64,000 nt of DNA from Sphingomonas sp. 7/4-4 (GCF_027941955.1 NZ_CP115960.1:124001-188000), one strand, 5' to 3'; positions 9,796-20,892 are shown, numbered from the stretch's first letter. Numbers and translations: made by a program. Notes: generated by a model not told the origin, from the sequence alone.

Positions 9796-11424
9796 TCAGA
9801 GTGTGCCGCCCATCATGCTCCTTGCCACTGCCTCGGCGGTCTTGATCCCGTCGATCGCTGCCGAGAGGATGCCCCCGGCATAGCCTGCGCCTTCGCCTGC
9901 CGGGAACAGCCGTTCGACGTTGAGGCTCTGGAAGTCCGCCCCGCGGGTGATCCGCAACGGTGACGAGGTCCGCGTCTCCACACCGGTCATCACGGCGTCG
10001 GGATGGTCGTAATTGGCGATCTGGCGCCCGAACACCGGTAACGCCTCGCGGAATGCCTCGATCACGAAGCCGGGGAGGCAGGCCGAAAGGTCGGTCATCC
10101 TCACCCCCGGCTTGTACGAGGGGATGACTTCGCCGAGCTCGGTCGAGGCGCGGCCGGCGAGCAAGTCGCCGACCTTCTGCCCCGGCGCGTGATAATTGGA
10201 GCCGCCCGCGATGAAGGCGAGATCCTCCCAGTGGCGCTGGAGCTCGATCCCCGCCAGCGGTCCGCCGGGGTAGTCGCGCGCCGGATCGATCGCCACGACC
10301 AGCCCGGAATTGGCGTTGAACTCGGCGCGCGAATATTGGCTCATTCCGTTCGTGACGACGCGGCCTTCCTCCGAAGTCGCCGCCACCACGCGGCCGCCCG
10401 GGCACATGCAGAAGCTGTAGACTGTCCGCCCATTGGCGCAGTGATGCGCGAGGCTGTATGCCGCGGCTCCGAGATCCGGGTGGCCCGCGCACTTGCCGAA
10501 GCGCGCGCGATCGATCCAGCTCTGCGGATGTTCGATCCGCACGCCGATCGAGAAGGGCTTGGCCTCCAGATGCACGCCGCGCCGGTGGAGCATCTCGAAG
10601 GTGGGGCGGGCGCTGTGGCCCACCGCGAGCACGACATGGTCGGCCTCGAGGAAGCTGCCGTCGTGCAGATGCAGCCCGCGCAATTTCTGGCGCCCGTCGG
10701 GCAGGCGTTCGAGCTCGAGATCGTCGACCCGCGTCTCCCAGCGATATTCGCCGCCAAGCTCTTCGATCGTGGCTCGCATGCTCTCGACCATGGTGACGAG
10801 GCGGAAGGTGCCGATATGCGGATGCGCTTCCCAGAGGATGTCGTCGGGCGCACCGGCCTTCACGAACTCCTCCAGCACCTTGCGCCCGAGGAAGCGCGGA
10901 TCCTTGACCCGGCAATAGAGCTTGCCGTCGGAGAAGGTGCCCGCGCCGCCCTCGCCGAACTGGACGTTCGAATCCGGATTGAGCTCGCCCCGGCGCCACA
11001 AGCCCCAGGTATCCTTCGTCCGCTGGCGCACCACCTTGCCGCGATCGAGGATGATCGGCCGGAAGCCCATCTGCGCCAGGATCAGTCCCGCGAACAGCCC
11101 GCACGGACCCGCGCCGATCACCACGGGCCGGAGGCCGTTATAGTCCTTCGGCGCCTGCGCCACGAACTTGTAGGTCATGTCCGGCGTCGGCTTGAGATCC
11201 TTGTCGCCCGTGAAGTGCGCCAGCACCGCGGCTTCGTCCGCCAGCTCGACATCGATCGTGTAGACCAACTGGATGGCGTTGCGCCGCCGCGCGTCGTTGC
11301 CGCGGCGATAGACCGAATAGCTTTTCAGCTCCGCGGGTTCGATGGCGAGGCGTTTGGCGATGGCCTCGGGCACCGCCTCGGGCGGGTGGTCGAGCGGCAG
11401 ATAGAGTCCGGACAGGCGAAGCAT
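9796..11424 (-). CDS. FAD-dependent dehydrogenase (COG2509 type)
   Basis: 542 residues. An N-terminal about 90-residue alpha/beta domain precedes the FAD-binding Rossmann motif VVIGAGPCGLFAGLILAQMG (about 101-120), then the conserved NVQFGEGGAGTFSDGKL, LAVGHSARPTFEML and a C-terminal EGAGYAGGILSAAIDGIKTAEA, which completes FAD binding. The family is widespread and largely uncharacterised, with no defined substrate. Single gene, with its start 130 bases from the divergent ACP gene. Confidence 0.85.
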   Translation of the reverse strand: MLRLSGLYLPLDHPPEAVPEAIAKRLAIEPAELKSYSVYRRGNDARRRNAIQLVYTIDVELADEAAVLAHFTGDKDLKPTPDMTYKFVAQAPKDYNGLRPVVIGAGPCGLFAGLILAQMGFRPIILDRGKVVRQRTKDTWGLWRRGELNPDSNVQFGEGGAGTFSDGKLYCRVKDPRFLGRKVLEEFVKAGAPDDILWEAHPHIGTFRLVTMVESMRATIEELGGEYRWETRVDDLELERLPDGRQKLRGLHLHDGSFLEADHVVLAVGHSARPTFEMLHRRGVHLEAKPFSIGVRIEHPQSWIDRARFGKCAGHPDLGAAAYSLAHHCANGRTVYSFCMCPGGRVVAATSEEGRVVTNGMSQYSRAEFNANSGLVVAIDPARDYPGGPLAGIELQRHWEDLAFIAGGSNYHAPGQKVGDLLAGRASTELGEVIPSYKPGVRMTDLSACLPGFVIEAFREALPVFGRQIANYDHPDAVMTGVETRTSSPLRITRGADFQSLNVERLFPAGEGAGYAGGILSAAIDGIKTAEAVARSMMGGTL

Positions 11425-11554
11425 GCCAAGCCCCTAACGACTAGAACGCCGCAATCCAAACCCATCCACGCCGCCGCACGTCGCCGCCCCCTGAGCGGCG
11501 CCTTTCCGCCGCATTCGCTTGGCAGGGTTCGCCGATCGCACTAAGGGACCGCGC

Positions 11555-11797
11555 ATGACCGAACGCTCCGAAATCTTCGAAACCATTACCGCCCAGATCG
11601 AGCCTTTCAACAAGAAGGGCGTGGCGCTGACCGACAGCACTACCTTCGCCGGCGATCTCGAATGGGACAGCCTGACGGTGATGGATTTCGTCGCGGCGAT
11701 CGAGGACGAGTTCGACATCATCATCACGATGAACATGCAGGCCGAGATCGAGAATGTCGGCCAGCTCGTGGACGCGGTGCAGAAGCTGAAGGGCTGA
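11555..11797 (+). CDS. acyl carrier protein for sphingolipid synthesis
   Basis: 80-residue acyl carrier protein. The phosphopantetheine serine is in DLEWDSLTVMDF (Ser about 35), in place of the usual DSL of housekeeping ACPs. The stop is one base before the serine palmitoyltransferase start. In sphingomonads and Caulobacter an ACP next to spt is known to supply the acyl thioester to the transferase; that role is inferred here from the pairing. Confidence 0.85.
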   Translation: MTERSEIFETITAQIEPFNKKGVALTDSTTFAGDLEWDSLTVMDFVAAIEDEFDIIITMNMQAEIENVGQLVDAVQKLKG

Positions 11798-11798
11798 C

Positions 11799-13061
11799 AT
11801 GACCGACGCCATACAGACCGCCGACGCGCTTCCCGAAACCGTCGAGGCCGTCGCCCCCGAGCGCGACTTGATGAGCAAGTTCGACGGGCTCATCGCCGAA
11901 CGCCAGGCACTGCTCGACAGCGGCGTCACCGATCCGTTCGCGATCGTGATGGATGAGGTGAAATCGCCCACCGAGGCGGTGATCGCGGGCAAGGACACGA
12001 TCCTGCTCGGCACCTATAATTACATGGGCATGACCTTCGATCCGGACGTGATCCAGGCCGGCAAGGACGCGCTCGATCAGTTCGGCTCGGGCACCAACGG
12101 CAGCCGCATGCTCAACGGCACCTTCCGCGACCATATGGAAGTCGAGGAGGCACTGCGCGAATTCTACGGCGTCACGGGCGCGATCGTCTTCTCGACCGGC
12201 TATATGGCCAATCTGGGCATGATCTCGACGCTGGCGGGGAAGGGCGAGTACGTCATCCTCGACGCGGACAGCCACGCCTCGATCTATGACGGCTGCAAGC
12301 AGGGCAATGCCGAGATCGTCCGCTTCCGCCACAATGATATCGAGGATCTCGACAAGCGCCTCGGCCGCCTGCCGAAGGAGGCGGGCAAATTGGTGGTGCT
12401 CGAAGGCGTCTATTCGATGCTCGGCGACATCGCCCCGCTCAAAGAGATGGTCGCAGTCGCCAAGAAGCATGGCGCCATGGTGCTCAGCGACGAAGCCCAT
12501 TCGATGGGCTTTTACGGCCCCAATGGCCGCGGCGTATATGAGGAGCAGGGCTGCGAGGGCGATGTCGACTTCATCGTCGGCACCTTCTCCAAATCGGTCG
12601 GCACCGTCGGCGGCTTCTGCGTGTCGAACCATCCCAAGTTCGAGGCGATCCGGCTTGCCTGCCGAGCCTATATCTTCACTGCTTCGCTGCCGCCTTCGGT
12701 GGTCGCGACCGCCGCGGCGTCGATCCGCAAGCTCCAATACGCGCACAACAAGCGCGCGCATCTCTGGGAAAATGCCCGGACCCTGCACGGCGGGCTCAAG
12801 GAAATGGGCTTCCGTCTCGGCACCGAGAATCCGGACAGCGCGATCATCGCAGTGATCCTCGAGGATCAGGAGCAGGCTGTGACGATGTGGCAGGCGCTGC
12901 TCGACGGCGGGCTCTACGTCAACATGGCCCGTCCGCCCGCGACGCCGGCCGGCACTTATCTGCTGCGCTGCTCGCTTTGCGCCGAGCATACGGCCGAGCA
13001 GGTTACACGAATCCTCGAAATGTTCCGTGCCGCGGGCCGAAGCGTGGGCGTGATAAGCTGA
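11799..13061 (+). CDS. spt: serine palmitoyltransferase
   Basis: PLP-dependent alpha-oxoamine synthase condensing serine with a palmitoyl thioester to 3-ketodihydrosphingosine, the committed step of sphingolipid synthesis. At 420 residues it has the length of the S. paucimobilis enzyme. The PLP lysine is K265 in GTFSKSVGT; D231 and H234 (DEAH) and the PLP-stacking H159 (DADSHAS) are in place; N100, the position equivalent to a human neuropathy residue, is Asn as in S. paucimobilis. Soluble, with no membrane helix. It forms an operon with the preceding ACP gene. Confidence 0.96.
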   Translation: MTDAIQTADALPETVEAVAPERDLMSKFDGLIAERQALLDSGVTDPFAIVMDEVKSPTEAVIAGKDTILLGTYNYMGMTFDPDVIQAGKDALDQFGSGTNGSRMLNGTFRDHMEVEEALREFYGVTGAIVFSTGYMANLGMISTLAGKGEYVILDADSHASIYDGCKQGNAEIVRFRHNDIEDLDKRLGRLPKEAGKLVVLEGVYSMLGDIAPLKEMVAVAKKHGAMVLSDEAHSMGFYGPNGRGVYEEQGCEGDVDFIVGTFSKSVGTVGGFCVSNHPKFEAIRLACRAYIFTASLPPSVVATAAASIRKLQYAHNKRAHLWENARTLHGGLKEMGFRLGTENPDSAIIAVILEDQEQAVTMWQALLDGGLYVNMARPPATPAGTYLLRCSLCAEHTAEQVTRILEMFRAAGRSVGVIS

Positions 13062-13110
13062 AGCGACTCTAATCGCTTCCCCCAGGCCCCCGGCACCCTA
13101 GATTCACCCT

Positions 13111-15086
13111 ATGAGTGAGGGGCAAGGCATTGTGCTGGAGCGGGTTCGTCGTGTGACGAACTGGCGCATCCTCGTACTCGGCCTGCTCGCGATGCTCGGG
13201 CTGGGCGTGCTGGTGGCGATCATCGTCCTGCAGCAGCGCACCGATCAAGAGCGCGACCGTGCCGTCGCGCTCCAGCAGCACACGTTCGAAGTCGTCATTC
13301 GCGCCAATCAGCTCTCCGGCGCGATATCCGCGGCGGAGGCGGCGCTGGGCCGATATGTGGTCAGCGCCGACCGGACGCTGGGGCAGCAATATGCGGCGCA
13401 ATGGGGACGTGCGACCGAACAACTTGCCCGGCTCCAGCAACTCACGCGCGACAGCCCCAGGCAGCAGGCGCAAATCGCGCAGTTGCGGCGCGCCTTCGAA
13501 GCGCGCGGGAGCGAGCTTAGCGAGACCGCCCTCTATTCGACCTACAAGCGCCACAACGATGCGTGGGGCAGCTATTATCGCGTCCGCCAGAGCCCGGCGC
13601 GACAGGCGGTGGAGACGTTGCTCACCGGGATCGTCGATTCCGAGCGGGTGCTGCTGCGCGATCGCACGCGCGCCGCGGGCGAACTGATCGACAATTCGAG
13701 CTTTGCGTCACGGATCCTCACCGGGTTCGGCATGATGATCGTCATCGGCGCGGTGCTGCTCGGCTGGCTGGCAATCGCGGCCGAAGGCGAGCGTGCGGCG
13801 GCCGATGCCGAAGCGACTGCACAGCGCGAGCGCGCCGCCGAGCTGCAGCTCGCGGTCGACGCCGCCACGGCCGACCTGCGCGCCGAAGCGCATGAGCGCG
13901 CGCAAGCCGAGGCGCAACTCCGCCAGGTCCAGAAGATGGAAGCGGTGGGCCAGCTCACCGGCGGCATCGCACATGATTTCAACAATATGCTCGCGGTCGT
14001 TCTCGGCGGGCTCGAACTCGCCAAGCGACATCTCCACACCGGCGGCCCCGACGCCCAGCAGCATATCGAGAATGCGATGGAGGGCGCCAACCGCGCCGCC
14101 GCGCTGACCCGGCGGCTGCTCGCTTTCTCGCGCTCCGAGCCTTTATTGCCCGAGCCGGTGGAGGCGGGCGGACTGATCGCCGGCATGTCCGATCTGCTCG
14201 ATCGTACGCTGGGCGACACGATCAAGGTCAAGACGCGCGATGCGGGCAAGCAGTGGGCGGTCTGGGTCGATCGGCATCAGCTCGAGAACGCGTTGCTCAA
14301 CCTGGCGGTCAATGCCCGCGACGCGATGGAAGGGCGCGGGACGCTGACGATCACGACTGACGGTGCCGCGCTCGAGGAGAACCAGGTCGGCGAGTGCCCC
14401 GCGGGCGACTATGTCACGATCACCGTCGCGGACACTGGCTGCGGGATGGCGCCCGAAGTGCTGGATCGCGTGTTCGAGCCCTTCTTCACCACCAAGCCGG
14501 TGGGCAAGGGGACAGGGCTCGGCCTCAGCCAGATCTTCGGCTTCGTGCGCCAGTCGGGGGCGAGATCGGGATCGAGACCGAGCTCGGCGGCGGCACCAAG
14601 GTAACGGTCTATCTCCCGCGGCACATCGGCGAGGCGGCGGCCGGTGCCGTGGAGGTGCCTACACCGGCCGCGCCCGCGGTCGAGGAAGTCGTGCCGGCCC
14701 GGGCTTATGACATATTGGTGGTGGAGGACGATCCCCGGGTGCTCGGCGCGACCGTGGGCGCGCTGCAGGAGCTCGGCCACCGCGTGACCTCCTGCTCCGA
14801 TCCGCTGGCGGCACCCGTTGCCGTCGGCGGGATGGCGTCGCTCGACCTCGTCATCTCCGACGTGCAGATGCCGGGACAGACGGGCCCGGAGATGATCGCC
14901 GGCCTCGGGGAGCGGCTGGACGGCGTGGCGGTGTTGTTCGTCACCGGGTTCGCCGGCGAGGCGGAGGCTGACATGTTCGGCGGGCGCGGTGTGCTCCGCA
15001 AGCCCTTCACCATGGCATCGCTCTCGCGCGCGGTGACCGATGCCGTGGAGTTCGAGGCGCGCCGGGGAACCCAGCAAGCCGCCTGA
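13111..15086 (+). CDS. hybrid sensor histidine kinase (frame break)
   Basis: About 658 residues across the break. Order: TM helix 20-40, CHASE3-like extracellular sensor (about 45-195), TM 203-222, coiled coil, HisKA with phospho-acceptor H288 in GGIAHDFNNML, HATPase (N box NALLNLAVNARDAM, G1 VADTGCGM, F box FFTTKPVGKGTGLGLSQIFGF), and a C-terminal receiver (LVVEDDPRVL, phospho-acceptor in VISDVQMPG, conserved KPF). The kinase and receiver parts lie in different frames as given; one more G in 14556-14560 joins RQSG to GEIGIETELGGGTKV and yields 659 whole codons. No cognate regulator lies next to it. Confidence 0.85.
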
Positions 15087-15092
15087 GCGGCC

Positions 15093-15679
15093 CTAGCCTT
15101 CGCTGACCACCGAGTGACGCAGTGCCGCCGCGGCCATCTCGCGCGCCTTGTCGCGGGGAAGCGAGAGCGCGCGGGCCATCGGTCCGCCCAACAGCGCATC
15201 GCCCAGCGCCATCAAGGTGAGCTGCAGCGTCTCCTCATGGAGCGGCAGTGCGTCTTCGCCATGCCCTCGGCGATCTCGTCGACCAGGCGGTGGATCGCCT
15301 CGAGGATCGGGTCCAGCGCGTCTTCGTTGCCGTTGAGGATCATCCAGCTCGCCAGCGCGCCGGCGCCTTCCTTTCCGAACGCATCGAAAGTCAGGTCGAC
15401 GACCTCGCGTGGATCATGGTCGCCGGTACGCGCGCGCAGCACCGCCGCGCCGATCTTGGCGGTGACGGATTCGGCGATGCTGGCGGCGAGCGCCTTCTGC
15501 AGCCCGGCGGCCGAGCCGAAATGGTGGAGGAGATTGGCATGGGTCCGCCCGATCCGCGCCGAAACCGCCTTCAGCGTGACCGCCTGCGGCCCCGCCTCGA
15601 GCAGCAGCGCGCGGGCGGCTTCCAGCGCGGCATCGCGCGATTCTTCGGGAGACAGGCGCTTGCGGGCACTGGATGACAT
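15093..15679 (-). CDS. TetR-family regulator (frame break)
   Basis: 195 residues across the break. The N-terminal helix-turn-helix (AVTLKAVSARIGRTHANLLHHFGSAAGLQKAL) is typical of TetR regulators. The C-terminal ligand domain continues in another frame (ALPLHEETLQLTLMALGDAL... ending RHSVVSEG); adding one base at 15259-15260 restores 196 codons. A target is not evident; the upstream neighbour on the same strand is a GNAT gene, separated by a long stem-loop. Confidence 0.75.
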
Positions 15680-15751
15680 CGACGGAGATTAACTCTTGCT
15701 CTCGGGGAACCCGGCTTAGGGGAGGAAGCGCCGGGGCGAAAGCGGCGAATA

Positions 15752-15807
15752 GGGCTGCGTTTCCGCGATCGGGACTATGGCCGATGCGGAGAGAGGAAAC
15801 GCAGCCC
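15752..15807. repeat. long inverted repeat / stem-loop
   Basis: Perfect 13-base arms (GGGCTGCGTTTCC at 15752-15764 and its complement at 15795-15807) enclose a second, imperfect pairing CCGCGATCGG / CCGATGCGG. It lies between two minus-strand genes (GNAT stop at 15827, TetR start at 15679). There is no T-tract, so it may be a factor-dependent terminator or mRNA-stabilising hairpin rather than a classical terminator. Confidence 0.65.
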
Positions 15808-15826
15808 GATCTGGCGGCGTGAAATC

Positions 15827-16389
15827 TCACGCCGCCATGCGGTTTCGCGGGTCGTTATCGGCTACCCCGTCGCCCGCCAGGTCGAGTTCGAACCGGGCGG
15901 ATGCCACGGAGGCACCGCGGCCGCGCGAATAGACCTGGTTCACACGACCGGTGGCGCGGAAGCCCAGCTTGCGCAGCACGCGTCCCGAAGCCGGATTGTC
16001 GAGGAAATGCCCCGCGGCGACGCGGCGGATTCCGCCGAGCGCGCCGCACGCAGCACGGCGGCGCCCGCCTCGGTCGCATAGCCGCGGCCCCAGGCGTCCG
16101 GGGTCAGCCAATAGCCCAGCTCGTGCGGCTCGTCTTCGAACGGACCCACGCTGATCGCGCCGATCAGCCGCAGCGTGCTGCCCTGATGTTCGAAGATCAG
16201 GAACTTGGGCTCGGCCGCCTCCTCAAAGCTGGAGGCGAAGGTCTCCGCGGCCTCGATCGTATAGGGCCAGGGCGCGCGGGCGAGATTGCGCACCACTTCC
16301 TCATGCCCGATGGCGCGAGCCAGTTCGGGAGCGTCCTCGGTCCAGCCGGGCCGCAATGTCAGTCTCTGCGTACGCACGAACATGACCAT
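15827..16389 (-). CDS. GNAT N-acetyltransferase, RimJ/RimL type (frame break)
   Basis: About 187 residues. The start reads MVMFVRTQRLTLRPGWTEDA, the usual opening 'TxRLxLRP' of RimJ/RimL-like acetyltransferases (start could be the third codon, 16383). 'ELGYWLTPDAWGRGYATEAGAAVL' is the acetyl-CoA-binding region. The frame then shifts; the continuation GGIRRVAAGHFLDNPASGRVLRKLGF is exactly the family's last motif. One added base in 16038-16044 gives 188 codons. Substrate unknown. Confidence 0.75.
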
Positions 16390-16463
16390 TCTCCTCGGTC
16401 TTGTGGTGCCCCTGGCGCGTCACTGTGACACCCAGTTTGCAACCGCATTTCGAGGGAGCAAAG

Positions 16464-16496
16464 AAAAAGGGAGCCGGGGCGACCCGTCTCCCTTTT
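16464..16496 (-). terminator. intrinsic terminator of rplU-rpmA
   Basis: Read on the minus strand: AAAAGGGAG, a 14-base GC-rich loop, CTCCCTTTT followed by further T residues. Arms are at 16488-16496 and 16465-16473. It lies about 60 bases after the rpmA stop, the expected place for a Rho-independent terminator. Confidence 0.8.
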
Positions 16497-16557
16497 CAGC
16501 TGGTCCGTTCGTCGGACCCGGGTCACCCTGGTGGGCAACCCGTCCGGTTACCCGATG

Positions 16558-16827
16558 TTATTCGGCCGCTTCCGCAATCATATCTACCGAGCAGAATTTG
16601 CGGCCAAGCTTGCCGACCTTGAACGACACGCGGCCGTCGGTAAGCGCGAAAAGGGTATGGTCCTTGCCCATGCCCACGTTCACGCCCGGATAGATCCTGG
16701 TGCCGCGCTGGCGCACGATGATGTTGCCGGCGACGACTGCTTCGCTGCCGAACTTCTTGACGCCGAGGCGACGACCTGCCGAATCGCGACCGTTGCGCGA
16801 AGAGCCGCCTGCTTTCTTATGTGCCAT
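16558..16827 (-). CDS. rpmA: 50S ribosomal protein L27
   Basis: 89 residues starting [24 protein letters not shown], the highly conserved L27 N-terminus that reaches the peptidyl transferase centre. The KKAGG start needs no N-terminal processing. Second gene of the rplU-rpmA operon, 24 bases after rplU, ending at a clear intrinsic terminator. Confidence 0.97.
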   Translation of the reverse strand: MAHKKAGGSSRNGRDSAGRRLGVKKFGSEAVVAGNIIVRQRGTRIYPGVNVGMGKDHTLFALTDGRVSFKVGKLGRKFCSVDMIAEAAE

Positions 16828-16851
16828 TTTGCGTTACTCCTCGTATCTCGC

Positions 16852-17232
16852 TTACGCTTCCGCGGCCGGGGCTTCTGCCTCGGCGGGAGCTGCGGCCTTC
16901 TTCGCCTTGGGCGCGGCCTTCTTCTTCTCTTCCTGCGCACCGATCGCGATGATCTTCAGGATCGTGTGGTTCTGGCGATGGCCGTTCTTGCGGCGATAAT
17001 TGTGCCGGCGGCGCTTCTTGAAGACGATGACCTTCTCGCCCTTCGCCTGCGCGATGATCTCGGCCGAGACGGTGAGGCCGTCGGTGGCCTTGAGCTCGCT
17101 GCCCTCGCCGGCGAGCAGAACGTCGCCCAGCGTGACCGTCGAACCGGCTTCTCCGTCGAGCTTCTCGACGACGATCTTGTCTCCAGCGGCAACGCGATAC
17201 TGCTTGCCGCCCGTGCGCACGATAGCGAACAT
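16852..17232 (-). CDS. rplU: 50S ribosomal protein L21
   Basis: 126 residues from ATG 17232 ([20 protein letters not shown]). The core L21 fold ends near '[23 protein letters not shown]'; about 25 extra Ala/Lys/Glu-rich residues follow, a common alphaproteobacterial extension. First gene of the L21-L27 operon. Confidence 0.96.
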   Translation of the reverse strand: MFAIVRTGGKQYRVAAGDKIVVEKLDGEAGSTVTLGDVLLAGEGSELKATDGLTVSAEIIAQAKGEKVIVFKKRRRHNYRRKNGHRQNHTILKIIAIGAQEEKKKAAPKAKKAAAPAEAEAPAAEA

Positions 17233-17544
17233 GGCGATGTCTAACCTACAAAAGCTTGTGCCCGCCAAGGATCACCCCGGCAGGAGGAAGGGCGCAGCTA
17301 TGCGAAGAGGCCTGCCCTGTCAACCGTGGAGTGCCATTTTCCCGCCCGGTAGCCGCGTGATCTTGCGCGGGCGGCCATCATGTGTCGCCACTCCACCGTT
17401 CGCGGATCCCGTACTTCCAGAATGTTGCGCAGTAGCAACAGCGCCGGAAATACTATTGCAGCGCACAAGGGTTGCTCTTTCGTTGCACAACGAAGCGCGC
17501 ATGATGCTCTCCGGAAGGCAAACTTCCTAAAGGGAGGCAAAATC

Positions 17545-20335
17545 ATGCGACGCTCGATCATCTCGATGCTCTCGGTCTCTGCTTCGGCATTTGCATTTGC
17601 CGCTTCAGTTCAGGCCCAGACTGCCGCGGCTCCGCCAGCGACCCAAATCGAGGGCGCCACGCCCGACGACGCAGTGCCCGACGACGATCCCGGCAACACG
17701 ATCGTCGTCACCGGCACGCGCGCCGCGAACCGCACTGTCGCCGACAGCCCGGTGCCGATCGACGTGATCTCGTCCGAGGCGCTCTCCAGCTCGGGACTGG
17801 GCGAGACCAACAAGATCCTCAACAACCTCGTGCCGTCGTTCAATTTCCCGCAGCCGTCGATCACCGACGGCACCGACGTGATCCGCCCCGCATCGCTTCG
17901 TGGCCTCGCTCCCGACCAGACGCTGGTGCTGGTCAACGGCAAGCGGCGCCACGTCACTGCGCTGCTCAACGTCAACGGATCTGTGGGGCGCGGCTCGGCC
18001 GCGGTCGATCTCAACACGATCCCCGCACTCGCGATCGACCGTATCGAGGTCCTGCGCGACGGCGCTTCGTCGCAATATGGCTCGGATGCGATCGCCGGCG
18101 TGATCAACGTCCAGCTCAAGCGCGCCAATCACGGCGGCCGCGCGCAGGTGAGCTATGGCAAGTACATCACCACGATGGACGGCGTGCCCAACGTCACCGG
18201 CCTCGCGCTGACCGGCGGCCAGCCGGTGTTCGATCCCGCCGACGGGCGTATCCTCGCCGCCAATCGCAGCGGCGAGCGCAAGGCCAATGACGGCGATCTC
18301 TGGACGCTCGGGTTCAACGTCGGCCTGCCGATCGGCCCCGAAGGCTATTTCAACGTCACCGCCGAATATCGCGACCGGGACAATACCAATCGTGCCGGAT
18401 ATGATCTCCGCCCGAACTATAATCGTCCCACCGCGGCCTTCGATCTCGCGCGAAATCGGCTTCAACCGCCTCAACTTCCGATATGGCGACCCGAAGACCG
18501 AGGACTACAATGTCTTCGTCAACACCGGTGTGCCGATCGGCACGTTCGAGCTCTACGCCTTCGGCTCCTATTCGAAGCGCGACGGCCTCAGCGCCGCAAA
18601 CTGGCGCCAGTCGGCCTCGGCGAACAATCGCAACTGGTCGGTGATCACCCCGGCCACCACGCCCACCACCGCCAACTTCGTGCCGCTCCGGGCCGACGGC
18701 TTCCTGCCCTTCATCCATTCGGACCTGACCGATTATTCGGCAGCGCTCGGCATTCGCGGCGACGTTGCCGGCTTCTCCGCCGATCTCTCGATCGTCTATG
18801 GCCACAACCAGTTCGATTACCGCACCGAGAACAGCCTCAACACCTCCTACGGACCACTCTCGCAGCAAGACTTCGATTCGGGCGGGCTCGCCTTCGGCCA
18901 GCTCACCGCCAATCTCGATCTCAGCCAGGAATTCGATTTCGGGCTCGCCGAGCCGCTTACGCTCGCGTTCGGCGCGGAGTATCGCAACGACGCCTTCAAC
19001 ATCCGGCCGGGCGAGACCCAATCCTTTGCGATCGGGCCCTATTTCGTCGCGGCGCAGGCCACCACCGCGCCGAACTGCGCGACGCAGGGCGGCGTCTACA
19101 ATGCGGTGACCGGCATCTGCACCTTCCCCGGCCGGGGTGCATTGGTCGGCGCGCAGGGCTTTCCGGGCTTCCCGGCCTCGGCCGAAACCGATGTCAGCCG
19201 CCACAGCTATGCCGGCTATGTCGAACTCGACACCGATCTGTTCCGGGGCTTCACCGTCACCGCGGCGGGCCGCTACGAGCATTTCTCTGATTTCGGCGGC
19301 ACGCTAAACGGCAAGCTCGCAGCGCGCTACGAGTTCACTCCCGGCATCGCGATCCGCGGTTCGGTGTCGAACGGTTTCCGCGCACCCTCGCTCCATCAGC
19401 AATATTTCACGACGACCTCGACCAATTTCATTTCGGGCGTGCCGGTCGAGATCAGCACCCAGCCGGTATCCAGTCCGGTGGCGCGCGCACTCGGCTCCAA
19501 GCCGCTTAAACCGGAAAAGTCAGTCAACTGGAGCGCGGGCGCGACGTTGAACCCGTTCCGCGGATTCAACGTCACCGCCGATTATTACCACATCAAGATC
19601 AAGGACCGGGTCGTCCTGACCGAGAATCTCGGTGCGGCGGGCAGCGGCACGGCGGCGGTCAACGCCGCGGTCAAGGCGGTCCTCGACGCCAACGGTTTCC
19701 AGTCGGTCGGCGCGGCACGCTTTTTCATCAACGGGCTGGATACCACTACCCGGGGCTTCGACGTGGTCGCCACGTATCGGATGGGACTGGAGGCGCTGGG
19801 TAATTGGTCGCTCTCGGCGGCGTATAACCGCAATACCACCAGGATCGATCGCCGGATCACCGATCTTGGCCCGCTCGCGCAGATACCGGGTCTGATCCTG
19901 TTCGGCCGCGTTGAAGGCATCCGCTTCACCAACGGCCAGCCCAAGGACAAGGTCGTGCTCAGCGCCGACGGATCGCTCGGCGCCTTCGGGATCACCGCGC
20001 GCACCACCCGTTACGGCAAAGTGATCGCTCCCGGTGCGACTCCGCCGATCAGCGACCCGACCAGCCTCACGGCTTATGGTCCCGACGACGTCTTCCTCGA
20101 GCCAAAATGGGTCACCGATCTCGAACTGCGCGTGACGCTCAAGGAGCACGCCACCTTCGCGTTCGGCGCGAACAACCTGTTCGACGTCTATCCCACTGCG
20201 CGGCCCACCGGCGCCCGCCCGACGAATGTCGGCGGCCTCTATCCGGTCGATGCCTATTATCAGCCCTATAGCAGCTTCTCGCCTTTCGGCTTCAACGGGC
20301 GCTTCCTCTACGGGCGCTTCACCGCGCAGTTCTGA
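17545..20335 (+). CDS. TonB-dependent receptor (frame break)
   Basis: About 930 residues. Signal peptide ending ASVQAQ, TonB-box-like region, plug domain (GNTIVVTGTRAANRTVADSPVPIDVIS; LRGLAPDQTLVLVNGKRRH; RIEVLRDGASSQYGSDAIAGVIN) and a C-terminal beta barrel ending FNGRFLYGRFTAQF with the terminal Phe typical of outer-membrane proteins. ATG 17545 follows the site AAAGGGAGGC. The frame changes at 18445-18452 within a CG repeat; adding CG (or removing one base) joins AAFDLAR to EIGFNRLNFRYGDP. The substrate (siderophore, vitamin or sugar) cannot be told. Confidence 0.85.
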
Positions 20336-20343
20336 GGGAAGAA

Positions 20344-20376
20344 ATGGAAAGGGGGCCGCGTTGGCTCCCTTTCCAT
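20344..20376. terminator. bidirectional terminator-like hairpin
   Basis: ATGGAAAGGG and CCCTTTCCAT form perfect arms extended by GCC/GGC with one mismatch. It lies between the convergent TonB receptor (+) and hspQ (-) genes, so it could end both transcripts. No long T-tract on either side. Confidence 0.65.
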
Positions 20377-20378
20377 GC

Positions 20379-20759
20379 CTAGTGCCGGTGCAGCGGCTTC
20401 AGCTTGTAGCGTCCGCCGGCGTAGCGCTCGAACAGCCCGGCGATCGCGGGATGATCGACCGGCTCGTCGGTTTCGTCGACCACGAGGTTCTGCTGGCTGA
20501 CATAGGCGATGTAGCTCGATTCGGCGTTCTCGGCGAGCAGGTGGTAGAAAGGCTGGTCCTTGCGCGGCCGCACGTCCTCGGGGATCGCCTCATACCATTC
20601 GTCCGAATTGGCGAAGACGGGATCGACGTCGAAGATCACGCCGCGGAAATCGAACATCCGATGGCGCACCACATCGCCGATCGCGAAGCGGGCGGAGGAT
20701 ACCGGCGGCATCGGCACTGCGGCTTCGAAGGGCGGGGCGGGGATGGACTCACGCGACAT
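20379..20759 (-). CDS. hspQ: heat shock protein HspQ
   Basis: 126 residues with the YccV/HspQ domain: RFAIGDVVRHRMFDFRGVIFDVDP, EWYEAIPEDVRPRKDQPFYHLLAE, YVSQQNLV. In enterobacteria HspQ is a Lon specificity factor and an adaptor for unstable proteins; older annotations call the domain hemimethylated-DNA-binding. About 20 N-terminal residues precede the domain. Single gene. Confidence 0.9.
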   Translation of the reverse strand: MSRESIPAPPFEAAVPMPPVSSARFAIGDVVRHRMFDFRGVIFDVDPVFANSDEWYEAIPEDVRPRKDQPFYHLLAENAESSYIAYVSQQNLVVDETDEPVDHPAIAGLFERYAGGRYKLKPLHRH

Positions 20760-20892
20760 GACAATAATCTAGTGCTTGTGCGCCGCTGCACAAGCACTGC
20801 GCTTGCGGCCCCGGATTCATTGCGCTAAGGGCCCGCCCTCATCGACCGGTACGCGGGCTCCGACAGGGTCCATCCAGCGTGCCGCCCCCTGC

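Noticed and set aside
10189..11544. 451-codon plus-strand open frame
   Set aside because: Antisense to the FAD-dependent dehydrogenase, which carries Rossmann and FAD motifs.
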